A stretch of DNA of 64,000 nucleotides, from contig NZ_AZUY01000004.1 of the NCBI RefSeq assembly GCF_000513935.1, forward strand, positions 100,814 to 164,813. Reading direction: 5' to 3'. This DNA is from Mesorhizobium sp. WSM3626. Its GTDB lineage: Bacteria; Pseudomonadota; Alphaproteobacteria; Rhizobiales; Rhizobiaceae. The position numbers were made by a program, and so were the translations under genes. The stretch's first letter is position 1. Every line of letters begins with the position of its first letter. Positions 17,274-26,155 of this stretch are shown here, piece after piece. The notes under the pieces are model-generated. The model was not told the DNA's origin and ran no database searches. It worked only from the letters and a program-made list of their open reading frames with translations.

Positions 17274-18194
17274 TTAAGCGACTTTCAGCAGGTTCTCTTT
17301 CGTCTCGGCGCCCTCAGGCAACGCCTCGAACGCCGATTGGAGCAGGATGTCGGCCAGCCGCGCCGCGACCGGATCGATCTCGGCATCCTTCTGATGCAGG
17401 TGCAGCGCCATCTTCGGCAGCGGCGGCAACCCGAGCACTCCGGGCGCGAGCGCCCTGACATTTGCGGGCAGGCCGATATCGGTGCGGATCGTCAGCCCGA
17501 GGCCTGCCGCCACCGCCGCCCATATGCCGCCAAGACTAGGGCTGGAGAACGCCATGCGCCAGGGCCGCCCGGCACGATCCAGCGTCTCGGTCGCCACGGT
17601 GCGCAGCAGGCAAGGCGCCTCGAACACAACCAGTTGCAGCGTCTCGTCAGTGTGTGAGCCTGCCTCCATCGGTTTTGCCGGGCCGATCCAGCGCGCCTGC
17701 ACGTCGGCGACATGACGGCTGTATGGCAGCTTCGTGCCGTCATGCCAGGCGAGCGCGATGTCGAGATTGCCGGAGAGGATACGCTCGGCCAATTCGTGGC
17801 TGCGCCCGATCCGTGCTTCGATCCGAACCTTGGGATGGGCACGGGCGAAGCGGGCGAGCACTTCCGGCAACACGGCCTCGCCGAAATCCTCCTGCAGGCC
17901 GAGCCGCACCCAGCCCTCCAATTCGACGTCACGGATGGCCAACGCTGCCTCGTCATTGAGCTCGATCAGGCGCCGCGCATAACCGAGCATCGTCTCGCCG
18001 GCTTCGGTCAGGGACAGGCCACGCCCTGCCTTGCGGAAGATCGGCGTATCGGCCTGCTCCTCCAGTTTCTTCAACTGTGCGCTGACGGCGGAGGTCGAGC
18101 GGCCAAGCCGCTCGGCTGCCCTGGCGAAACTTCCCAGTTCCATCCCGGTGATGAAAGTTCTCAGCACGTCAAGATCGAATGTGACACGTCGCAT
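17274..18194 (-). CDS. LysR-family transcriptional regulator, divergent from MFS gene
   Basis: A 306-residue LysR regulator. The HTH occupies residues 1-60 (LDVLRTFITGMELGSFARAAERLGRS, STSAVSAQLKKLEEQ), followed by a co-inducer domain with DIALAWHDG and GLGLTIRTDIGL. An AAGGA site precedes ATG 18194. The closest neighbour is a divergent MFS carrier starting at 18311; the shared 116-bp space is a natural place for its operator. It is convergent with der. The inducer is unknown. Confidence 0.88.
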   Translation of the reverse strand: MRRVTFDLDVLRTFITGMELGSFARAAERLGRSTSAVSAQLKKLEEQADTPIFRKAGRGLSLTEAGETMLGYARRLIELNDEAALAIRDVELEGWVRLGLQEDFGEAVLPEVLARFARAHPKVRIEARIGRSHELAERILSGNLDIALAWHDGTKLPYSRHVADVQARWIGPAKPMEAGSHTDETLQLVVFEAPCLLRTVATETLDRAGRPWRMAFSSPSLGGIWAAVAAGLGLTIRTDIGLPANVRALAPGVLGLPPLPKMALHLHQKDAEIDPVAARLADILLQSAFEALPEGAETKENLLKVA

Positions 18195-18310
18195 CGGATC
18201 GTCCTTGTTTTTAGGATTATTAATCAAAAACTTCCTGATTTTATGGATGAAGCTATGACGCTACATCCATCCCGTCAAGGCCGCTCGACCGGCGTCACGG
18301 GAATGGAATC

Positions 18311-19603
18311 ATGTCTGCCACCGTCATTCGCAACGATTGCCAGCCATCCGGGCGAGGCGCCGCCACCACCCCGGCCGGCCGGACCTTCGGGCCTAATCAT
18401 CGCTGGAAGGTCCTGGGTATCGGGGTTGCCGCGAACGCCGGTTTCTCGGCCACTTTCTCGGGCATACCGGCCACGGCGGTCGTGCTTCGCCAAGGCTATC
18501 ACTTGAACAATGCCGAACTCGGCCTGGCGCTCGGCCTTCTCGGGCTGGGGGTTGCGCTCAGCGAACTGCCATGGGGTCTGCTCACCGACCGCTGGGGGGA
18601 TCGCCGCGTGCTTCTGATCGGGCTTGGCGCGACGGCGGCGTGGCTGCTTGCGATGGCGATGCTCGTGGTGCCGACAAGGGCGGGCATTCCCGATGTCACG
18701 CTGCTGGCGGCAAGCCTGCTCGTCACGGGACTGCTCGGCGGCAGTGTCAACGGTTCGAGCGGTCGGGCCATCATGGCCTGGTTCAGCGAGAATGAGCGCG
18801 GTTTTGCCATGAGCATCAGGCAGACGGCGGTGCCGCTTGGCGGCGGCCTCGGCGCGCTCGTCCTGCCTTCGCTTGCTCTGGCTTCCGGTTTTGCCGCGGT
18901 GTTCGGGCTCCTGGCGGCGGCGTCCGCTCTCTCCGCCCTGTTCGCCTGGCGTTGGCTGCACGAACCGCCGACGGCGGGTGGCGGCCACGCCGTTCCGTCT
19001 GGCGTGGCCGGTCCGGCACCGTTGCGCAACACAGAGGTCTGGCGCATCTCGACCGCCATCGGCCTGCTCTGTTTTCCGCAAGTGGCGGTCCTCACTTTCG
19101 CATCGGTGTTCCTGCACGACTTTGCCGGACTTGGCACGACGGCGATCAGCACCAGCCTCGCCGCGGTACAGGTCGGTGCCATGGTCATGCGCGTCTGGAG
19201 CGGCCGCTTCACCGACCGCCACGGCAACCGCCGTCAGTTTCTTCGCTTGTGCAGTGCGCTGAGCGCCCTGGCCTTCGTGATGCTCTGGGTGCTGGTTCTG
19301 GCCGTACCCGCAATGCCTGGCAGCCAATCCGTCCTGATCGCCGTCCTGCCCTTGGTGCTTGTCGTCGCCGGCATCTCGGTCTCCGCCTGGCACGGCGTTG
19401 CCTATACCGAGCTTGCCACGCTGGCCGGTGCCGGCCATGTCGGAACCGCGCTCAGCCTCGCCAACAGCTTTGTCTTCGTCGGCTTCTTCCTGGTGCCGGT
19501 AGCCATTCCGGGGCTGCTGCACCTCTGGTCCTGGCCCGGCGTCTGGCTGTCGGCCGCGGTTTGCGCGCTGATCGCCTGGCCGATCTTCCTGCCGCGGGCC
19601 TGA
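18311..19603 (+). CDS. MFS transporter controlled by divergent LysR gene (predicted)
   Basis: A 430-residue major facilitator with around 12 hydrophobic segments after a 30-residue polar start. The loop 2-3 motif is visible as LTDRWGDRRVLL, and FTDRHGNRR in the second half is the repeat of the same motif. MFS carriers of this form export or import small organic molecules; the substrate cannot be read. The divergent LysR at 17274-18194 is the likely regulator. No operon partner follows. Confidence 0.87.
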   Translation: MSATVIRNDCQPSGRGAATTPAGRTFGPNHRWKVLGIGVAANAGFSATFSGIPATAVVLRQGYHLNNAELGLALGLLGLGVALSELPWGLLTDRWGDRRVLLIGLGATAAWLLAMAMLVVPTRAGIPDVTLLAASLLVTGLLGGSVNGSSGRAIMAWFSENERGFAMSIRQTAVPLGGGLGALVLPSLALASGFAAVFGLLAAASALSALFAWRWLHEPPTAGGGHAVPSGVAGPAPLRNTEVWRISTAIGLLCFPQVAVLTFASVFLHDFAGLGTTAISTSLAAVQVGAMVMRVWSGRFTDRHGNRRQFLRLCSALSALAFVMLWVLVLAVPAMPGSQSVLIAVLPLVLVVAGISVSAWHGVAYTELATLAGAGHVGTALSLANSFVFVGFFLVPVAIPGLLHLWSWPGVWLSAAVCALIAWPIFLPRA

Positions 19604-19746
19604 GTTCCCGCCGCAAAACCGCCCGACTTCGAAGCCACGACCTTGAGCCGACCGGGAAAACCCGACCGATCCCGTTAACGTCCCATCAAGGTTAATGCAT
19701 CATTTTGCTCTCCAGTGGGGTCAGTTGCGTTCCTGGAGAGAGTTCC

Positions 19747-20928
19747 GTGCATCGACGTGTGTTGAAGCGGCTGATGGCCGCCGCCGGTGAGAAACGCAGC
19801 CTTGTGTCTCCGTTCATCCTCGGTCTCGGTATCTGGATCGGCTTTCCGACCGTCGCCGCCTACCAGGACATGACCAGCCTCGTTTCCGGCCTTGAATCGC
19901 CGACCGCGCGCTGGAACTCCTATGTCGAGAAATCCGTCGCCGGTTCGGTCCACGCGGCCGAGATGCCGTTCGTCGAGTCCGACATCACCGGCTCGATCTC
20001 GGGTTCCGGCGTTCGCCTTCCCGGCATCGGCTCCGTTTCGTTCCGCGGCAAGGGCGGCAAGGTCAGCGGGTCGCCCGACGAGGATCGCGTTGTGCGCGCC
20101 GACAAGAAGGGCCGCATCGTCCAGGTCTCTCCCGTAGCGCCGCCGAAGAACTTCAATGCCGGCTCGATCTTCCAGCGGACCTCCTCGCTGATGCGGCCGA
20201 GCATGGACAGCGACTTGAAAATGGCATTCGCCAAGCCTCAGATCAAAGGCAAGGAAATCCAGATCGCCGCCGCCTTCCACGCGCGTGAGGACAGGAAGCC
20301 GGATCCCGGCGTGCCGGCCATGCTTGCAGCCCTGGTCAACAACGACCATCCCGATGTGCTGGCGACCGCTTACGCACAATCCGCGCCGGACTATGCCAAG
20401 GCCTCGCCCTTTGAAGCCCTGCTTCAGGACGAGCAGCCCAACAGCGGCCGCTTCATTCCGCCGATGGCCAAGGGCGACCACGCCTGGATCCAGAATCCGC
20501 TTCCTGCCGGCGTCTTCTCCAAGCCGGAGCAGAAATGCCTGGCCAACGGCATCTATTTCGAGGCACGCGGCGAAGCAGTGCGCGGCCAGGCCGCCGTCGC
20601 CCAGGTGATCCTCAACCGGGTCCGCAATCCCGCCTATCCCAATTCGATCTGCGGCGTCGTCTACCAGAACGACAACTGGTTCAACCGCTGTCAGTTTTCA
20701 TTCGCTTGCGACGGCAGGAAGAAGCGCATCGACAATCCTGTCGCCTACCAGACCGCGCAGGACATCGGCATGGCCGTCACCGCCGGCAAGATCTTCATTC
20801 CGGAAGTAGGATCGTCCACCCACTACTATGCCAATTATGTCCATCCCGGCTGGGCGCGCACAATGCAGAAGATGACCAAGATCGGCCTGCATATCTTTTA
20901 CCGGACCTATGGTGGCGGCTGGAGTTGA
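19747..20928 (+). CDS. SleB-like cell wall hydrolase
   Basis: A 393-residue protein with an N-terminal hydrophobic segment (SPFILGLGIWIGFPTVAA, residues 21-40, a membrane anchor or signal), a long Gly/Ser/Pro-containing middle region and a C-terminal Hydrolase_2 (SleB) domain. The domain shows CLANGIYFEARGEAVRGQAAVAQ, with the conserved catalytic-region Glu, then ILNRVRNPAYP and CQFSFACDG. SleB-type enzymes cleave peptidoglycan glycan strands. GTG 19747 is set by the GGAGAG site nine bases before it. It likely acts in cell envelope growth; the exact role is unknown. Confidence 0.86.
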   Translation: MHRRVLKRLMAAAGEKRSLVSPFILGLGIWIGFPTVAAYQDMTSLVSGLESPTARWNSYVEKSVAGSVHAAEMPFVESDITGSISGSGVRLPGIGSVSFRGKGGKVSGSPDEDRVVRADKKGRIVQVSPVAPPKNFNAGSIFQRTSSLMRPSMDSDLKMAFAKPQIKGKEIQIAAAFHAREDRKPDPGVPAMLAALVNNDHPDVLATAYAQSAPDYAKASPFEALLQDEQPNSGRFIPPMAKGDHAWIQNPLPAGVFSKPEQKCLANGIYFEARGEAVRGQAAVAQVILNRVRNPAYPNSICGVVYQNDNWFNRCQFSFACDGRKKRIDNPVAYQTAQDIGMAVTAGKIFIPEVGSSTHYYANYVHPGWARTMQKMTKIGLHIFYRTYGGGWS

Positions 20929-21098
20929 GCGGCCCGCCGCCCGCCGTTCTTTCGCGCGGTCGCACGGTCGATCGGAGAGCCATTGTCTGGGGGATTCGCG
21001 CGGCGCATCCCCCTGATCGCCGCGGGCACGATGTCGCACCTTCCTAGTACATTGATTTTATTGTCTAAAATACACAGCTCGGAAGTTCCGTCCGTGGC

Positions 21099-21127
21099 TT
21101 GACGGGCGCAAACCCTCTAACTATGTT
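21099..21127 (+). promoter_or_regulatory. Promoter of the F0 ATP synthase operon
   Basis: TTGACG (21099-21104) and TATGTT (21122-21127) with a 17-base spacer, preceded by C as in alphaproteobacterial housekeeping promoters (CTTGAC). Transcription would begin near 21134, about 50 bases before atpI. Confidence 0.7.
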
Positions 21128-21183
21128 GCCGGCGACTTTAGAAGCGGACGGACGGTGACGGTCTGCCCGGGCAGGGGGTTGCG

Positions 21184-21585
21184 ATGGCCGAAAAAAAAGG
21201 GCCAGACGGAACCGGAGAAACCGGCCGTGGCAAAGAGCATGACCCCGAAATCCGCGACGACGATCTTGAGCGACGTCGGCGTGAACTTGGAGCATCGCTT
21301 GCGACAAGGCTGCCGAACCGGCTCGAGGGGAAAGACGACGCGAAACCAGTGACCGGATACGGTCAGGCGATCAAACTATCTAGCGAGTTTATCGCCGGGG
21401 TGGTGGTGGGCGCCGGCATCGGCTGGATCATCGACCGTATGGCGGGGACATCGCCGTGGGGTCTGATCGTTTTCCTGCTGCTTGGTTTTGGCGCCGGCGT
21501 GCTCAATGTCATGCGTTCGGCTGGCGTTGTGGCGGAATTCGGACAAGGTGCCAAGCCGCGCCATGACCGGGACGACAGCAAATGA
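21184..21585 (+). CDS. atpI: ATP synthase protein I
   Basis: A 133-residue protein: a charged N-terminal half (residues 1-60) and two membrane helices (about 66-86 and 91-113, including FIAGVVVGAGIGWIIDRMAG). AtpI assists assembly of the c-ring and is not part of the finished enzyme. It heads the F0 operon behind the promoter at 21099. The run of seven A bases near the start (GCCGAAAAAAAAG) is slippery, but the frame is open throughout. Confidence 0.9.
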   Translation: MAEKKGPDGTGETGRGKEHDPEIRDDDLERRRRELGASLATRLPNRLEGKDDAKPVTGYGQAIKLSSEFIAGVVVGAGIGWIIDRMAGTSPWGLIVFLLLGFGAGVLNVMRSAGVVAEFGQGAKPRHDRDDSK

Positions 21586-21642
21586 CCGCCCTTCAGGCGG
21601 CAATGGTAATTTAGCCGTACGCGGCATTGACGGGGTTTGAAC

Positions 21643-22401
21643 GTGGCAGCTGACAAGGTCGATCCGATCCACCAGTTCCATATCAACAAGCTGATACCGA
21701 TCGAAATCGGCGGCTATGACCTGTCTTTCACCAATTCCGCCCTGTTCATGGTCGCCACCGTCGTTGTTGCCGCGGCGTTCCTGTTTCTGACGACGTCGAG
21801 CCGCAGCTTGGTGCCAGGACGACTGCAGTCGGTCTCCGAAATGGCTTACGAATTCGTCGGCAACATGCTGCGCGACGCCGCCGGCACGCAGGGCATGAAG
21901 TTCTTCCCCTTCGTGTTCTCGCTGTTCATGTTCGTGCTGGTCGCCAATCTGCTCGGCCTGTTTCCCTATTTCTTCACTGTCACAAGCCACATCATCGTCA
22001 CCTTCGGCCTCGCGGCCCTGGTGATCGGAACCGTGGTGGTCTACGGCTTCATGAAGCATGGTCTTGGTTTCCTCAAGCTGTTCGTGCCGCATGGCGTGCC
22101 GGTGTTCCTGTTGCCGCTGGTGGTGCTGATCGAGGTCATCTCCTTCGTGTCGCGCCCGGTCAGCCTCTCGGTTCGTCTGTTCGCCAACATGCTTGCCGGC
22201 CACATCACGCTCAAAGTGTTCTCTGGGTTCGTCGTCAGCCTCTCCGCTCTGGGCGCGGTCGGTGTGGCGGGTTCGATCCTGCCGTTGGCGATGGCGGTGG
22301 CGCTGACGGCGCTTGAACTGCTGGTCGCTTTCTTGCAGGCCTACGTCTTTGCCGTGTTGACCTGCATGTATCTCAACGACGCCCTGCATCCCGGGCACTG
22401 A
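21643..22401 (+). CDS. atpB: ATP synthase F0 subunit a
   Basis: A 252-residue membrane protein with five to six helices. The essential half-channel region is visible: [17 protein letters not shown] carries the invariant Arg (in SVRLFAN), and [22 protein letters not shown] is the typical C-terminal helix. It forms the proton path against the c-ring in the inner membrane. GTG 21643 is chosen as the start, reading [12 protein letters not shown]; a TTG two codons earlier is possible. Next gene in the operon is atpE, after 85 bases. Confidence 0.94.
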   Translation: MAADKVDPIHQFHINKLIPIEIGGYDLSFTNSALFMVATVVVAAAFLFLTTSSRSLVPGRLQSVSEMAYEFVGNMLRDAAGTQGMKFFPFVFSLFMFVLVANLLGLFPYFFTVTSHIIVTFGLAALVIGTVVVYGFMKHGLGFLKLFVPHGVPVFLLPLVVLIEVISFVSRPVSLSVRLFANMLAGHITLKVFSGFVVSLSALGAVGVAGSILPLAMAVALTALELLVAFLQAYVFAVLTCMYLNDALHPGH

Positions 22402-22486
22402 GGCCAAGAGTTCCGGCCCAAGAGTTTCCAACATTGGTGCCGGATGAAATCGCAACGGAATTTTCAGATCCAAAGGAGTTGAACAA

Positions 22487-22711
22487 ATGGACGCAGAAGC
22501 AGCAAAGTACATCGGCGCCGGCATCGCTTGCCTGGGCATGGGTGGCGCGGGCATTGGCCTGGGCAACATCTTCGGCAGCTACCTCTCGGGCGCGCTGCGC
22601 AACCCGTCGGCTGCCGACGGCCAGTTCGGCCGCCTGATTTTCGGCTTCGCCGTGACCGAAGCTCTGGGCATCTTCTCGCTTCTCATCGCCCTGCTGGCCC
22701 TGTTCGGCTGA
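22487..22711 (+). CDS. atpE: ATP synthase F0 subunit c
   Basis: A 74-residue hairpin protein: helix 1 ([21 protein letters not shown]), the polar loop RNPSA and helix 2 with the proton-carrying Glu in [10 protein letters not shown]. It oligomerises into the rotor ring. The strong site AAAGGAG eight bases before ATG 22487 fits the high copy number that subunit c needs relative to its neighbours. Full length with no lesion. Confidence 0.97.
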   Translation: MDAEAAKYIGAGIACLGMGGAGIGLGNIFGSYLSGALRNPSAADGQFGRLIFGFAVTEALGIFSLLIALLALFG

Positions 22712-22773
22712 GTACTGAGAAGATTGGACAGGCCGGCCGCGCTAGCGGCGGGCCTGATATCTGGGGATAGTCC

Positions 22774-23373
22774 ATGTTCGTGACATCTGCCTTCGCGCAA
22801 GAGTCCGCGCCATCAGCCGACACCAGCCACGCTGCGACCGGAGGCGACACGCATTCCGGCACCAGCGTGCCTGCCGAAGCGCACGGCACGTTTCCGCCAT
22901 TCAATCCGGAGACGTTTCCGTCGCAGCTTCTGTGGCTGGCGATCACGTTCGGGCTGTTCTACCTCTTCCTGAAGCGGGTCGTGATGCCGCGCGTCGGCGG
23001 CATCATCGATGTCCGCAACGACCGCATCAGCCAGGATCTCGACCAGGCAGCCAAGTTGAAGGGCGAGGCCGACGCCGCCGTTGCCGCTTACGAGCAGGAA
23101 CTGGCTGAAGCCAAGAAGAACGCCAACTCGATCGGCCAGCAGGCCAACGATGCGGCCAAGGCGGAAGCCGAGACCGCGCGCAAGAAGATCGAGGCCGCGC
23201 TCGACGCCAAGCTTGGCGAGGCCGAGGCACGCATTGCTTCCATCAAGGCCAATGCCATGAAGGAAGTCGGCAGCATCGCCGAGGACACCGCTTCGGCGAT
23301 CGTCGAGGCACTGGTTGGCGGCAAGGCCAGCAAGGCCGAGATCGCGGCCGCGGTCAAATCCGTGGCCCGGTGA
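22774..23373 (+). CDS. atpF': ATP synthase F0 subunit b'
   Basis: A 199-residue subunit b' of the alphaproteobacterial type. The N-terminal segment (about 1-50, with FAQESAPSADTSHAATGG) precedes a single membrane helix (SQLLWLAITFGLFYLFLKRVVMP). A long charged coiled coil follows to the end. It pairs with b to form the peripheral stalk. The gene ends 10 bases before atpF. Having separate b' and b genes in one operon is characteristic of alphaproteobacteria and other phototroph-related lineages. Confidence 0.92.
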   Translation: MFVTSAFAQESAPSADTSHAATGGDTHSGTSVPAEAHGTFPPFNPETFPSQLLWLAITFGLFYLFLKRVVMPRVGGIIDVRNDRISQDLDQAAKLKGEADAAVAAYEQELAEAKKNANSIGQQANDAAKAEAETARKKIEAALDAKLGEAEARIASIKANAMKEVGSIAEDTASAIVEALVGGKASKAEIAAAVKSVAR

Positions 23374-23383
23374 GGAGCGCATC

Positions 23384-23875
23384 ATGGACGCTACATCTCT
23401 CGCAACGCTCTGGGCCACGATTGCCCTGATCATCTTCCTGGGCATCGCCGTCTACATCAAGGTGCCCCGCATGATCGCCAAGGCGCTCGACGCCCGCGCC
23501 GCCAGGATCAGCAGTGAACTCGACGAGGCACGCAAGCTGCGCGAAGAAGCTCAGCAACTGCTCGGTCAGTACAAGAAGAAGCGCAAGGAAGCCGAGCAGG
23601 AAGCTGCCGACATTGTCGCGGCCGCCAAGCGCGAGGCAGATCTGCTGGCCGCCGATGCCCACAAGAAGACCGAGGATTACGTTGCCAGGCGCACCGCGCT
23701 TGCCGAGCAGAAGATCGGCCAGGCCGAACGCGAAGCGATCGGCGAAGTGCGCGCCAGCGCCGTCGACATCGCTGTCGAGGCGGCACGCGCGCTGCTTGCC
23801 GGCAAGATCGACGCCAAGGCCGGAGCCGACCTGTTCAAGTCCGCGCTGCAGGATGTGAAGGCGAAGCTGAACTGA
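23384..23875 (+). CDS. atpF: ATP synthase F0 subunit b
   Basis: A 163-residue subunit b: an N-terminal membrane helix (LWATIALIIFLGIAVYIKVP, about 8-27) then a continuous coiled coil (ALDARAARISSELDEARKLR and onward). It forms the stator stalk with b'. A GAGGAG site overlapping the previous stop supports ATG 23384. It is the last gene of the operon, followed by a strong terminator. The F1 genes (atpHAGDC) are absent here, as expected from their separate locus in rhizobia. Confidence 0.95.
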   Translation: MDATSLATLWATIALIIFLGIAVYIKVPRMIAKALDARAARISSELDEARKLREEAQQLLGQYKKKRKEAEQEAADIVAAAKREADLLAADAHKKTEDYVARRTALAEQKIGQAEREAIGEVRASAVDIAVEAARALLAGKIDAKAGADLFKSALQDVKAKLN

Positions 23876-23896
23876 GCTGAACGATCAATATTGAAG

Positions 23897-23926
23897 AGCC
23901 GCCCGGGCAACCTGGCGGCTTTTTTT
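23897..23926 (+). terminator. Rho-independent terminator of the F0 operon
   Basis: Stem AGCCGCC/GGCGGCT with a 10-base loop, followed by a run of T (23920-23926), 21 bases after the atpF stop. Confidence 0.85.
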
Positions 23927-23997
23927 ATGCGGCGCGTCAACGCTGCCAATCTCCCCCACAACAAGGGGGGAGATCGGCCGACACCGCTGCCGTCGTT

Positions 23998-24696
23998 TTA
24001 CTCCAGCCCGGCGAAGCTTTCTTCTTCTTCCGTCACCTCGGCGCCGCCTAACCTGAACGGCGCAAACGAGGTGCGGTGCAGCCGAGCGACGGGGCCATGC
24101 GCCTCGATCGCCGTACGGTGCCGGACCGTGGCGTAGCCCATATGGACTTCGAAGCCGTAGCGGTCGTGATGATTGCCGCAGCCGCACATCATGCGGTCGC
24201 GCATGACCTTGGCCACGATCGAGGCTGCGGCGATCGACTGCGAGCGCTGGTCGCCCTTGATCAGCGCGCGCCCTTCGCAAGGCAGTCCCGGCGGCACGTC
24301 GCGCCCATCCGCCAGCGCGAGCTTTGCCTGGATGGGCAGCCCGACAAGTGCGCGGCGCATCGCTTCGAGGCTCGCCTTGAGGATGTTGCTGCCATCGATG
24401 CCTTCGGCGCTGACCGACGCCATCGAGACGCCGAGCGCGGAGCCGATGATGCGCAGAAACAGCGCTTCGCGCTGCAAGTGGCTAAGCCGCTTGGAATCGT
24501 CGAGCCCTTCGGGAATGTTGGCGGGGTCGAGTACCACTGCCGCCGCGACCACCGGCCCGGCCAACGGGCCACGGCCGGCTTCGTCCATCCCCGCGACCGG
24601 CCACAGGCCATCGGCCATCGCCTTCGTCTCGAAGGAGAAATCGGGTTTCTCGACGATTTCGAAGAGAGGCGGAGAATCAGAACGCGCGCGAGCCAT
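23998..24696 (-). CDS. rnhB: Ribonuclease HII
   Basis: A 232-residue RNase HII. The active-site segment [20 protein letters not shown] gives the first acidic pair (D-E). The third acidic residue lies in [10 protein letters not shown], and the [21 protein letters not shown] segment and the final HRTSFAPFR are typical. It nicks RNA in RNA-DNA hybrids and starts removal of misincorporated ribonucleotides. I set the start at ATG 24696 from family length; the frame stays open to 24816 but that extension is Pro/Arg-rich and unlike the family. Convergent with atpF. Confidence 0.92.
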   Translation of the reverse strand: MARARSDSPPLFEIVEKPDFSFETKAMADGLWPVAGMDEAGRGPLAGPVVAAAVVLDPANIPEGLDDSKRLSHLQREALFLRIIGSALGVSMASVSAEGIDGSNILKASLEAMRRALVGLPIQAKLALADGRDVPPGLPCEGRALIKGDQRSQSIAAASIVAKVMRDRMMCGCGNHHDRYGFEVHMGYATVRHRTAIEAHGPVARLHRTSFAPFRLGGAEVTEEEESFAGLE

Positions 24697-24849
24697 GTTG
24701 CGGCGAGGTTCGCATCGGCTCTGATTCTCCGCAAGTCCCTCCGGGTCGGGTGGGGCGCCGGACCGGGAGGGCACCGTCTGCAGGCCGGGGCAGGCCGGAC
24801 GGGATTTTTTCGCCACGGCGGCAATGAACAGCCGCGGTGTCTTTCGGCT

Positions 24850-26055
24850 TCAGAGCAGCATCAACTGCTCCTGGTCCTTACCGGCCGCGACGAATTGATC
24901 GGTCCGCAGCGTGCGCCGTTCAGCATTGAGGCCGAGCCGCTTGGCGGTGATCTCGAAGCGCCGGCCGATCTGCCAAGCATAAGGTCCGGCGCCTTTCATG
25001 CGCTTGCCCCATTCCGAATCGTAGTCCTTGCCGTCGCGCATCGAACGGATCAGCGACATCACGTGGCGATAGCGGTCGGGATAGTGGCGCAGCAGCCAGT
25101 CCTTGAAAATCGGGCTGACCTCCAGCGGCAGGCGCAGCACCACATAGCCGGCCTCGCGCGCACCGGCATGGTGTGCCGAGTCGAGGATGCGTTCCATCTC
25201 CTGGTCGGTCAGGCCCGGAATGATCGGCGCCACCATCACCGAAGCCGGGATACCGGCATCCGAAAGCCGCCTGATCGCTTCCAACCGCTTGGTCGGGGTC
25301 GATGCGCGGGGTTCCATCGTCCTGGCCAGCATGCGGTCAAGCGTCGTCACCGACAGCGCCACCTTGGCCAGCCCGCGCTCGGCCATGCGCGACAGAATGT
25401 CGATGTCGCGCACCACCAGGGCTGACTTGGTGACGATGCCGACCGGATGACCGCGTGCCTCCAGCACTTCGAGGATTTCGCGCATGATCCGGTACTGCTT
25501 CTCGATCGGCTGGTAAGGATCGGTGTTGGTGCCGATGGCGATGGTGCGCGGCTGGTAGCCATCCTTCGACAACTCCTTGTCGAGCAGGCGTGCCGCATCC
25601 GGCTTGGCGAACAGCTTGGATTCGAAATCCAGGCCCGGCGACAGGCCCATGAACGAATGCGTCGGCCGCGCGAAGCAATAGACGCAACCGTGCTCGCAAC
25701 CGCGATAGGGATTGATCGACCGGTCGAAGGAGATGTCGGGCGATTCGTTGCGGGTGATGATGGTGCGCGGCTTCTCCACCTGCACCTCGGTCTTGAACGG
25801 GGGCAACTCCTCCAGCGAACTCCACCCATCGTCGAAGGCATGCCGGCTGACAGGTTCGAACCGGCCAGACGGATTGATGCCCGCCGATCGGCCACGGTTG
25901 CGGTCCGGACGGACCCGCATGCCACTCTGCTCGATCATCGCGTTGGCCATCTCGGCTCGTCCTGCTCCGAAGGCCGCAATATCGGCGCGCATGATCGGTT
26001 CCATCTTCGCCCGCTCCCAGGGACTGTCCATGTTGTGTCGAATCGCTCTGCTCAT
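24850..26055 (-). CDS. Radical SAM protein, PA0069 family (Spl-like), predicted SOS gene
   Basis: A 401-residue radical SAM enzyme with the [4Fe-4S] motif CEHGCVYC (CX3CX2C, about residue 122), preceded by SINPYRGC and followed by ARPTHSFMGLSPG and TKSALVVRDIDIL. The PA0069/Rv2578c family is related to spore photoproduct lyase, but its reaction is not known to me. ATG 26055 has an AGGAATAA site; ATGs at about residues 36 and 46 are alternative starts. A LexA box (26081-26095) lies 26 bases before the start, consistent with a DNA-damage role. Confidence 0.85.
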   Translation of the reverse strand: MSRAIRHNMDSPWERAKMEPIMRADIAAFGAGRAEMANAMIEQSGMRVRPDRNRGRSAGINPSGRFEPVSRHAFDDGWSSLEELPPFKTEVQVEKPRTIITRNESPDISFDRSINPYRGCEHGCVYCFARPTHSFMGLSPGLDFESKLFAKPDAARLLDKELSKDGYQPRTIAIGTNTDPYQPIEKQYRIMREILEVLEARGHPVGIVTKSALVVRDIDILSRMAERGLAKVALSVTTLDRMLARTMEPRASTPTKRLEAIRRLSDAGIPASVMVAPIIPGLTDQEMERILDSAHHAGAREAGYVVLRLPLEVSPIFKDWLLRHYPDRYRHVMSLIRSMRDGKDYDSEWGKRMKGAGPYAWQIGRRFEITAKRLGLNAERRTLRTDQFVAAGKDQEQLMLL

Positions 26056-26080
26056 GAAATTATTCCTATTTTATTGATAA

Positions 26081-26095
26081 GAACAAAGCAAGAAC
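26081..26095. promoter_or_regulatory. LexA box between radical SAM and GT2-like genes
   Basis: GAAC-AAAGCAA-GAAC, a perfect GAAC-N7-GAAC direct repeat, the alphaproteobacterial LexA operator. It lies 26 bases upstream of the minus-strand radical SAM gene and 61 bases upstream of the plus-strand GT2-like gene start at 26156 (7 bases before an alternative ATG at 26102). It could repress either or both. Confidence 0.72.
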
Positions 26096-26155
26096 TTTTC
26101 TATGGCGCGATGCAAAAACTGGCGTCGGTCAGTGGTTTCCGCTATTCGGCTCACG

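Noticed and set aside
19672..19746. TTAAC and GGTTAA near the SleB gene as a CtrA site
   Set aside because: The two TTAA halves are 13 bases apart instead of 7.
24697..24816. N-terminal extension of RNase HII
   Set aside because: Open frame, but it is Pro/Arg-rich with no family counterpart and no good ribosome site; the ATG at 24696 gives the expected start.
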